Of a stretch of DNA of 12,799 nt, positions 1 to 4,774 are shown in pieces (positions within the stretch are counted from its first letter, which is position 1; each line of letters opens with the position of its first letter). The notes under the pieces were generated by a model. It ran no database searches and was not told the DNA's origin. It saw only the letters and a list, made by a program, of their open reading frames with translations. The DNA lies in the NCBI GenBank assembly GCA_031552535.1, contig JAVBMJ010000080.1, forward strand, positions 1-12,799, given 5' to 3'. The position numbers were made by a program, and so were the translations under genes. This DNA comes from JAVBMJ01 sp031552535 (GTDB taxonomy: Bacteria > Bacteroidota > Bacteroidia > Bacteroidales > Rikenellaceae).

Positions 1-3
1 AGT

Positions 4-90
4 GGTTATCCATTGGTTTAGGTTGTTAGATAATGATCGGTCAAAATCACATCTAAGATACTAAAAACCAGTCGGATAACCTATTTTTTT
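4..90 (+). terminator. Long interrupted hairpin with T tract
   Basis: GGTTATCC (4-11) pairs with GGATAACC (74-81). Inside, TGGTTTAG (14-21) pairs with CTAAA..CCA (61-70) across a two-base bulge, and TTAGAT (26-31) pairs with ATCTAA (51-56). The outer arm is followed by TATTTTTTT (82-90). On the plus strand this has the form of an intrinsic terminator with an unusually tall, branched-looking stem. It would end a plus-strand transcript entering from the left of the window, converging on the his operon. It could also be a small structured RNA. The pairing is read directly from the sequence; the function is inferred. Confidence 0.5.
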
Positions 91-128
91 GATGGCTCTT
101 TTACTCGATATTCAGACTTTTTTAACTC

Positions 129-166
129 TTAATTCGCATAATATCTATATTAATACCTGCAATTAA
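129..166. other. AT-rich hairpin just downstream of hisD
   Basis: TTAATT-c-GCA (129-138) pairs with TGC-AATTAA (158-166). Inside is a second short stem, TAATAT (139-144) with ATATTA (147-152). It lies 9 bases beyond the hisD stop codon in the direction of his transcription. It may protect the 3' end of the his mRNA or act as a weak terminator, but no T tract follows on the minus strand. The rest of 1-174 has no ORF on either strand that I can support. Confidence 0.3.
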
Positions 167-174
167 ATCCCCCA

Positions 175-1452
175 TCATCGGCTTAGCCTGACCTTCACCG
201 CCCCGGCATGGGCGTCAAGGCCTTCGGCATCGGCCATTGCTATGATCACCGGCGCTATACCACCCAGACCTTCGCGGGTTATCTCCTGCAAAGTGGTGCG
301 GCGCATAAAACTTTCGGTCGACACGCCGCCCAGCACACGCGCCCAGCCCGATGTGGGAAGCGTATGGTTGGTGCCGGAGGCGTAGTCGCCCGCACTTTCG
401 GGAGTGTAGTTCCCGATAAAGATGCTTCCGGCAGAAAAAACGCGCGACGCCACCCCCCAGGGGTCGTCCATCGAAACTATAAGGTGTTCCGGAGCATACT
501 CGTTAGCCATTTCGATGATCTCGCCGGGCGAGTCGAGGACGATTATACGGCTGCGGTCGATAGCCATGCGGGCCACGGCCCCGCGCTCCAACGAATCAAG
601 GCGTCCGGCGACCTCAAGCGAAACCCGCTCGGCAAATCCGCGCGACGTGGTCACGAGTATAGCCTGGCTGTCGGCGCCATGTTCGGCCTGAGACAACAGG
701 TCGGCCGCAACAAAGACCGGATCGGCACTACTGTCGGCAAGCACCATCACTTCCGACGGACCGGCTGGCATATCTATAGCAACATCGACACCTCCCACGA
801 TCTGTTTGGCGCAGGTGACATAACGGTTGCCCGGCCCGAAGATCTTGTCGACGCGGCCGACCGACCCGGTACCATAGGCCATGGCTGCTATAGCCTGCGC
901 GCCCCCCAGTTTATATATACGGTCCACTCCGCAAAGCGAAGCGGCATATAATATCTCAGGAGCAATTTTCCCGTCGCGACCCGGAGGGGTGCAAAGCACG
1001 ACTTCCTGACAACGGGCCACCGAAGCCGGAATGGCAAGCATCAACACCGTGGAAAACAACGGAGCGCTTCCGCCCGGGACATATAAACCCACACGCCGCA
1101 AAGGGAGCGAACGTTGCACACACCTTACTCCCGGCATGGTTTCGATATCGACATCCGAAGGCTGCTGGGCCTCGTGGAAACGCCTGATATTGGCCGAGGC
1201 AATGTCGAGCGCCCTCTTGAGGTGGTCGTCCACCGCATCGTGTGCGGCAGATATCTCCGCATCCGGCACGATCAGCGAATCGAGTTCCACGCCCTCTATC
1301 TCAATAGTCAATTCGTGCAAAGCATCGTCGCCGCCCGTCCTGACCCGCTCCAATATCGCAACCACGCGTTCCCTCACCAACGAGTCGTCGGGCACTGAAC
1401 GCGCCAACAGTTTATCCCATTCCCGCCTGTGCGGGTTTACAACTATATCCAT
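175..1452 (-). CDS. hisD: Histidinol dehydrogenase
   Basis: Zinc enzyme that carries out the last two steps of histidine synthesis, oxidising L-histidinol through histidinal to L-histidine with two NAD+; cytoplasmic homodimer. The 425-aa product is full length (E. coli HisD has 434 aa). The family signature is present: IDMPAGPSE near 226-234 followed by the DLLSQAEH block. The known active residues all appear with a constant offset of four from E. coli: zinc ligands Q255, H258, D356 and H415, and the catalytic pair E322-H323 in APEHL. The N-terminal GLYVPGG motif (122-128) and the GPGNRYV motif are also normal. It is the second gene of the his operon, 69 nt after hisG, and is probably controlled by the attenuator before hisG. 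Downstream there is no hisC within the 174 bases visible. Nothing suggests damage. Confidence 0.97.
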   Translation of the reverse strand: MDIVVNPHRREWDKLLARSVPDDSLVRERVVAILERVRTGGDDALHELTIEIEGVELDSLIVPDAEISAAHDAVDDHLKRALDIASANIRRFHEAQQPSDVDIETMPGVRCVQRSLPLRRVGLYVPGGSAPLFSTVLMLAIPASVARCQEVVLCTPPGRDGKIAPEILYAASLCGVDRIYKLGGAQAIAAMAYGTGSVGRVDKIFGPGNRYVTCAKQIVGGVDVAIDMPAGPSEVMVLADSSADPVFVAADLLSQAEHGADSQAILVTTSRGFAERVSLEVAGRLDSLERGAVARMAIDRSRIIVLDSPGEIIEMANEYAPEHLIVSMDDPWGVASRVFSAGSIFIGNYTPESAGDYASGTNHTLPTSGWARVLGGVSTESFMRRTTLQEITREGLGGIAPVIIAMADAEGLDAHAGAVKVRLSR

Positions 1453-1491
1453 ATATTAAAATATCCGGCGATCAAATAAAAAGTTCCTGTG

Positions 1492-1511
1492 CATACCCGG
1501 ATCCGGGTATG
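1492..1511. repeat. Perfect 20-bp palindrome between hisG and hisD
   Basis: CATACCCGGATCCGGGTATG is a perfect palindrome. As RNA it can form an 8-bp stem closed by a GATC loop. It sits in the 69-nt gap, 10 bases after the hisG stop on the transcribed (minus) strand. There is no immediate T tract; ACTTTTTATT begins about 8 bases later. It may be an mRNA processing or stability element that sets different hisG and hisD levels, or a dimeric protein's binding site. The structure is seen; the role is inferred. Confidence 0.55.
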
Positions 1512-1521
1512 TTAACAAGCC

Positions 1522-2373
1522 CTAACGTATCATTTTTTCGAGCGCAAGAACCAGTATATCCTCGGCGCCCACGGCCTTCAAAGCCTCGATCCTGTCCCAC
1601 AGGTCACGTTCGCCGATCACGGCATGCAACGAGCACCACCCTTCGTCGGCCAGCGGCAATATGGTGGGGCTTTTCATCCCGGGAAGTATGGCGACAGCTT
1701 CGGTGATACGCGTTTTGGGCAGGTTCATCAACACATATTTCATGCCCCGGCTACGCTCCACGGCCTCGAAACGGAACAGCAACTGACCGACCACGGAACG
1801 TTTCCCGGCATCCAGCCCCGGAGTCGCAATAAGGACCGCCTCGCTCGACAGTACCCGCTCGACCTCTTTCAGCCCGTTGGTTATAAGTGTGCCCCCCGAA
1901 GATACGATATCGAATATCGCGTCGGCCAACCCCACCGAAGGAGCTATCTCGACCGAACCGGCAATCTGGTGAATCTCTGCCGTGACACCCTGCTCTGCAA
2001 AATAACGCTGCAATATGCGCGGATATGATGTGGCTATGCGGCGTCCTTCGAAGTAGCGCACCGACCCGTAGTCGTCGCCCTTGGGGATGGCCAGCGAAAG
2101 CCTGCACTGTCCGAAACCCAGGCGATGAACAACATCCACCAGCTCAGACTTCTCCTCCACTTCATTGAGCCCCACTATGCCCAGATCGGCGACTCCCGCC
2201 GCAACGGCGTGTGGTATGTCGTCATCGCGCAGATAAAGTACCTCCATGGGGAAATCGCCGCAATGAGTCAGCAGCTTGCGTCTGCTTTCCTCGACAAATA
2301 TACCTGCTTCGCGGAGTAACGATATGCTCTCTTCGTTGAGGCGTCCCTTGGCCTGAATAGCAATTCTTATCAT
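1522..2373 (-). CDS. hisG: ATP phosphoribosyltransferase, long form
   Basis: First and committed step of histidine synthesis: ATP plus PRPP gives phosphoribosyl-ATP and pyrophosphate. The 283-aa length with a C-terminal regulatory region (about 205-283) marks the long HisG_L form, which works as a hexamer, is inhibited by histidine and needs no HisZ partner. The PRPP-binding loop is clear at 142-163 (EIAPSVGLADAIFDIVSSGGTL region, with the acidic D151/D155 and SSGGT turn). The N-terminus MIRIAIQAKGRL and the GIVGLNEVEE segment (65-74) fit the family. The ATG start is 3-4 nt after the end of the TATATAG stretch that follows the attenuator T tract, so transcription past the attenuator leads directly into this gene. 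hisD follows at 69 nt. Confidence 0.97.
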   Translation of the reverse strand: MIRIAIQAKGRLNEESISLLREAGIFVEESRRKLLTHCGDFPMEVLYLRDDDIPHAVAAGVADLGIVGLNEVEEKSELVDVVHRLGFGQCRLSLAIPKGDDYGSVRYFEGRRIATSYPRILQRYFAEQGVTAEIHQIAGSVEIAPSVGLADAIFDIVSSGGTLITNGLKEVERVLSSEAVLIATPGLDAGKRSVVGQLLFRFEAVERSRGMKYVLMNLPKTRITEAVAILPGMKSPTILPLADEGWCSLHAVIGERDLWDRIEALKAVGAEDILVLALEKMIR

Positions 2374-2376
2374 AAT

Positions 2377-2417
2377 CTATATAAAAAAACGGGGCTTGAC
2401 CTTTTACGGCAAGCCCC
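2377..2417 (-). terminator. his operon attenuator (intrinsic terminator)
   Basis: On the minus strand GGGGCTTG-CC (2417-2408) pairs with GG-t-CAAGCCCC (2400-2391), closing a loop of about 6 nt, and is followed by GTTTTTTTATATAG (2390-2377). This is a textbook intrinsic terminator. It lies between the His-rich leader peptide and the hisG ATG, with no gene in between that it could terminate except the leader itself. Its upstream arm can pair instead with a segment at the leader stop codon, which makes it an attenuator rather than a simple terminator. Confidence 0.85.
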
Positions 2418-2459
2418 TGTCTATGGTTACGCGAATCCAATATCCGACATGTGCCTACC
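2408..2459 (-). promoter_or_regulatory. Candidate antiterminator pairing of the his leader
   Basis: On the minus strand GGTAGGC (2459-2453) can pair with GCTTGCC (2414-2408): seven base pairs, two of them G-U. The first arm overlaps the leader peptide stop codon (AGG TAG GC). The second arm is most of the upstream arm of the terminator, so both cannot form together. A ribosome stalled on the His codons (2484-2476) leaves GGTAGGC free and favours read-through. A ribosome that reaches the stop codon covers it and allows termination. Pairing and geometry are read from the sequence; the mechanism is by analogy with enterobacterial his attenuation. Confidence 0.6.
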
Positions 2460-2511
2460 TTGTATAAAGCAGACGATGGTGATGGCCGGTTATCGTAAAA
2501 TTCACATTCAT
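2455..2511 (-). CDS. hisL: his operon leader peptide
   Basis: An 18-codon ORF, MNVNFTITGHHHRLLYTR, with three consecutive His codons (CAT CAC CAT, 2484-2476). It starts about 20 nt after the -7 box and ends 81 nt before the hisG start, just upstream of the attenuator hairpin. A His run in a tiny ORF directly before a histidine operon is the hallmark of ribosome-mediated attenuation: shortage of charged tRNA-His stalls the ribosome and prevents termination. The run is shorter than the seven His codons of Salmonella and E. coli hisL. There is no homology to hisL beyond function, so the symbol is used by role. Confidence 0.8.
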   Translation of the reverse strand: MNVNFTITGHHHRLLYTR

Positions 2512-2530
2512 TATTATCTCAGCGTCGCCA

Positions 2531-2560
2531 CAAAGGTAACAATAATTTCGTAACGTCGAA
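2531..2560 (-). promoter_or_regulatory. his operon promoter, Bacteroidota type
   Basis: On the minus strand the -7 box TACCTTTG (2538-2531) matches the Bacteroidota consensus TAnnTTTG exactly. The -33 position falls in a T-rich run (TTTTTTTC) at about 2558-2566, which is a poor match to TTTG. The expected start of transcription lies near 2524, giving a very short 5' UTR before the leader peptide ATG at 2511. It faces away from the plus-strand promoter at 2601-2631. Confidence 0.6.
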
Positions 2561-2600
2561 AAAAATATTTATACAAAGTTCAATTTTTGATCGAAAATAC

Positions 2601-2631
2601 TTGACAAAGCTGTTTTGATTTTGTATATTTG
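2601..2631 (+). promoter_or_regulatory. Bacteroidota promoter facing the phage block
   Basis: A -33 TTG (2601-2603) and a -7 box TATATTTG (2624-2631) are separated by 20 bp, matching the Bacteroidota TTTG-N19-21-TAnnTTTG pattern closely. Transcription should start near 2638. It is the only strong plus-strand promoter I see in front of the phage genes and could drive the whole block, after a leader of about 130 nt. Whether it belongs to the phage element or to the host is unclear, because the left boundary of the element is not marked by a recognisable attachment site. Confidence 0.65.
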
Positions 2632-2654
2632 CACTAAGAACAGAGGTTGAACCA

Positions 2655-2696
2655 ATGATAAGGGTGGCAGCTTTATGTACAATTATTGCACTTTGA
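2655..2696 (+). CDS. Possible 13-aa leader ORF
   Basis: ATG at 2655 opens a 13-codon ORF, MIRVAALCTIIAL, that ends in TGA at 2694-2696. It begins about 17 nt after the predicted transcription start. The leader around it can fold: GTGGCA (2664-2669) pairs with TGCCAC (2715-2720). The peptide is hydrophobic and has no run of one amino acid, so classical attenuation is not indicated. It may be a chance ORF. A single Cys codon and two Ile codons are the only hints. Confidence 0.2.
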   Translation: MIRVAALCTIIAL

Positions 2697-2766
2697 CCCG
2701 CTGTATAATATTCGTGCCACAACCCTCCCGCTCACTTTATTAATTAAAATCATAAATCGTTATCAA

Positions 2767-3018
2767 ATGAAAAATCCGGACCCAACGGTCGTGGACAGAG
2801 GGTTGTCATCCCTTCTGAATGCGCCCCTGTCGCATGTGCAGGCCGTTAATCTCGAAAAAGCAGGTGAATTGGCTATCGGAGCCCTGGCATCGGCCTGCAA
2901 AGCCCTTACGTTATGGTCTTCGTTGCGTTTAAATTCAAAAATGTCGGACTCTACCATCGTATCCGTAAACCACCAGGTGGAGGACATGATCAAAGTGCTG
3001 TCGACAAGGGTGGTCTGA
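2767..3018 (+). CDS. Hypothetical protein, 83 aa
   Basis: I do not recognise this protein. From ATG 2767 it reads 83 aa, soluble and mostly helical in appearance, with alternating hydrophobic positions across about 20-60 and an acidic-amphipathic end (VEDMIKVLST). An upstream TTG in frame at 2686 would add 27 residues, but these read like untranslated leader, so the ATG is preferred. It is the first gene of the plus-strand block, 63 nt before a tail-terminator-like gene, so a virion-assembly or phage regulatory role is possible. The gap to the next gene contains TTAACTGTTAA (3061-3071), a small palindrome. Confidence 0.6.
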   Translation: MKNPDPTVVDRGLSSLLNAPLSHVQAVNLEKAGELAIGALASACKALTLWSSLRLNSKMSDSTIVSVNHQVEDMIKVLSTRVV

Positions 3019-3081
3019 AACCACACGGACAGATGTGCCGCAAAGACCGTACATAACCCCTTAACTGTTAAATAAAACATT

Positions 3082-3513
3082 ATGAATCACAATGTTATTG
3101 CCAAAGAATTATCCCGGCTGGCACATGAACTTTCTTATACACCATACTGCGTTGCGAGTGACGGCATAGACGAATCGGTGCAGTTATACCCGGCGGCGTG
3201 TATTATGCCGCCGGAGATAGTCGCGGTAAGCGGGCGCGACGAGGGAGAGATATGCTACCGCATAAAGATGCAGCTTATGCAAATCACCGCTTCGCCGACT
3301 ACGAAACAAAAAGAGAAACTGTGGGAACAGATGCGTACGGACGCGATGCACATAATAACATCGCTGCCCCTCGCAGAAGATGTGCGGGAAGTGAAGAATG
3401 TACGCTGTACCACCGCCCAGTTCTCTTTAACACCCCACGGAGAGGTGTCGGTCGAAATATCAATGGAGGTTACTATACATTTCTTCAGGATTCCCGATCA
3501 GGCCGATAACTAA
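3082..3513 (+). CDS. Putative phage tail-terminator / head-tail joining protein
   Basis: 143 aa. The alpha-beta layout, with a helical N-terminus, a middle strand segment (GEICYRIKMQLMQIT), a helix (TKQKEKLWEQMRTDAMHIITSLP) and a final beta hairpin (ARCTTAQFSLTPHGEVSVEISMEVTIHFF region), resembles small tail-completion proteins that cap the tail tube. This is a fold-level impression, not a recognised family. It lies next to other tail-type genes. Its TAA stop (3511-3513) coincides with the left copy of the target duplication of the adjoining MITE-like element, so the insertion left the reading frame intact. Confidence 0.45.
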   Translation: MNHNVIAKELSRLAHELSYTPYCVASDGIDESVQLYPAACIMPPEIVAVSGRDEGEICYRIKMQLMQITASPTTKQKEKLWEQMRTDAMHIITSLPLAEDVREVKNVRCTTAQFSLTPHGEVSVEISMEVTIHFFRIPDQADN

Positions 3514-3747
3514 GAACCTGTTTAAAATTTATCTGTCAAATTTCTTACGTGCTCTTTTGGGCGATTTTTTTGCGCCGCACTCGTTACATAGAGCACCGCT
3601 ATGCTTCTTGTGCGGCGCAAAAAAATCATCCCGAACCGACGCTCGAAACATGAGCAGAGGTCGCTGGCGAACTATGCCATGTAAGGAGGAGGAAAACGAA
3701 GTTAAACTGCTCATAATACTTTTTGAAAATAAAATTTAAACAGTTTC
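3514..3747. mobile_element. MITE-like element with terminal inverted repeats
   Basis: The 24-nt outer sequences 3509-3532 and 3729-3752 are inverted repeats matching at 21 of 24 positions (core CTGTTTAAA). They are flanked by TAA at 3511-3513 and 3748-3750, part of a direct repeat CTAAG, consistent with a 3-bp target duplication. Inside is a perfect 18-bp stem, 3563-3580 with 3610-3627 (core GCGCCGCAC / GTGCGGCGC beside T7/A7), and an 8-bp pair ATGAGCAG (3650-3657) / CTGCTCAT (3707-3714). At 234 bp it is too short for a transposase. The TAA duplication and a GA-start terminus suggest mobilisation by an IS5-family (TNA-target) transposase in trans; this is inference. A 60-codon ORF across it is not convincing as a gene. 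The rest of the 271-nt intergenic gap holds nothing else. Confidence 0.7.
3563..3627. repeat. Perfect 18-bp hairpin inside the MITE
   Basis: Arms 3563-3580 and 3610-3627 are exact reverse complements, closing a 29-nt loop that itself contains CATAG (3587-3591) and CTATG (3599-3603). Both strands read GC-rich stem plus seven A or T. Because the T7 lies inside the outer stem on one side and A7 on the other, either strand could in principle give a terminator-like RNA with the U run paired, so termination is uncertain. It may instead be the element's own structural signature. Confidence 0.75.
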
Positions 3748-3784
3748 TAAGTAATCTCAAACAATCAATCACTTAAAATACGAC

Positions 3785-4774
3785 ATGGAAATATCTAAAA
3801 TACCCCGGCAATACGCACCGGTAGAGACCGAAGCCATTTACAGTATCACCGGAGCCCATCCGGGCCAGGTGCTCGAAGCCGAAATATTCGTCTCGGGCGA
3901 AACCTCCCCGCAAGGGATCAAAAAACTGCATGGTGCCGGGCGATACGACGTCAACATAAGCGCATACATACGCGGGGCAATCTCCACAGAACCATTGGCG
4001 GGAAGGCTATGCGGGATATATCCCGCCCCCGGCAGAGTAGTTGCCGCAACGGTAAAAACAGGCACGGAGGTTTCGGACGAGGTAAAATTCACAGGCGGCA
4101 AGAATCCGAAGCAGATGCTTTCGCCGCTGTCGCTACAACCCGGTCCTGCGACCCTGGCACGCGGAGAGCACGATGAAATAGCATTCCTGGCTACAACGGG
4201 ATGTTACGTATGCGAAATAACTTTCGACGGCGAAGGGCTGTCACACAGAATATCGCTTCCGGGTGTTTCATTGCCCGAAGGCATGGCCGTTATTGCGGTC
4301 AACTTCGACGATCTGGATATGCGTCTGGCCAGAGAAGGCCTTGAGGCCGGTTCGTTCAACTCAATGGAGGTGTCGCTCGCAAGGGAAGGTGTTGTATTGT
4401 TCTCAAGACATTACGCGCTCGAAGCGCATGATCCGTCGGCGGCCAGGATAGCCTGGATCAATCCGGCGGGAGGAGTGGATTGTTTCACATTCAGATACGC
4501 GGGCGAGGAGTCTTTGCGGATAAAGAGAACCGAAGTCACCACCGCAAACGGGCCTGTAGTGACAGGAGGGGAAGGGGAAACGCAACGCCGGTTCACATCG
4601 GGATATCAACCCCGTGAGACGATACGATTCATAGCCGCATTGGCCCTGTCCCCGGCAGTGTGGATAACGGGAAACAACGGCGCCCGAAGGGTCGGGATAT
4701 CGGTCGGCGAAACGATCACAACCGACACCGAAGGACTCGCAAAAATGGAATTAATGCTAATCTCGTCGCTATGA
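3785..4774 (+). CDS. Putative phage tail / baseplate-associated protein
   Basis: 329 aa, rich in beta strands, with no signal peptide or membrane segment. The segment IAWINPAGGVDCFTFRYAGE (about 221-240) followed by a basic stretch and SGYQPRETIRFIAALALSPAVWI resembles a protein type I associate with tail tips of Bacteroidota phages, where it precedes a large protein starting MKLFI(D/N)N. That is exactly the neighbour here, and the two genes overlap by ATGA (4771-4774), which implies coupled translation. No enzymatic motif is seen. Receptor binding or distal-tail assembly are the likeliest roles. The start ATG 3785 lies 37 nt after the MITE right end, so transcription must pass through the MITE or begin near it. 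Confidence 0.5.
   Translation: MEISKIPRQYAPVETEAIYSITGAHPGQVLEAEIFVSGETSPQGIKKLHGAGRYDVNISAYIRGAISTEPLAGRLCGIYPAPGRVVAATVKTGTEVSDEVKFTGGKNPKQMLSPLSLQPGPATLARGEHDEIAFLATTGCYVCEITFDGEGLSHRISLPGVSLPEGMAVIAVNFDDLDMRLAREGLEAGSFNSMEVSLAREGVVLFSRHYALEAHDPSAARIAWINPAGGVDCFTFRYAGEESLRIKRTEVTTANGPVVTGGEGETQRRFTSGYQPRETIRFIAALALSPAVWITGNNGARRVGISVGETITTDTEGLAKMELMLISSL

Noticed and set aside
208..951. Plus-strand ORF of 247 codons over hisD, and similar long ORFs opposite hisG and the tail, capsid and portal genes
   Set aside because: They are reading-frame shadows of well-supported genes on the other strand or frame, with arginine/histidine-rich or Pro/Ser-rich composition typical of such artefacts.
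2391..2417. Terminator for a gene on the plus strand
   Set aside because: The hairpin lacks a T tract on the plus strand (TGTCTATGG follows). The T run is on the minus strand, where it suits the his leader.
2686..2766. 27-residue N-terminal extension of the 83-aa protein from a TTG
   Set aside because: The extension overlaps the folded leader and the micro-ORF and does not look like protein; the ATG at 2767 follows an A-rich stretch typical of this phylum.
3061..3071. TTAACTGTTAA as an operator
   Set aside because: An 11-bp AT-rich palindrome is common by chance, and there is no second copy at the promoter of the block.
3557..3739. 60-codon ORF within the MITE, and an overlapping 61-codon minus-strand ORF
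   Set aside because: Both simply translate the two sides of the 18-bp hairpin and its flanks. They show no protein-like pattern and no promoter or start context.
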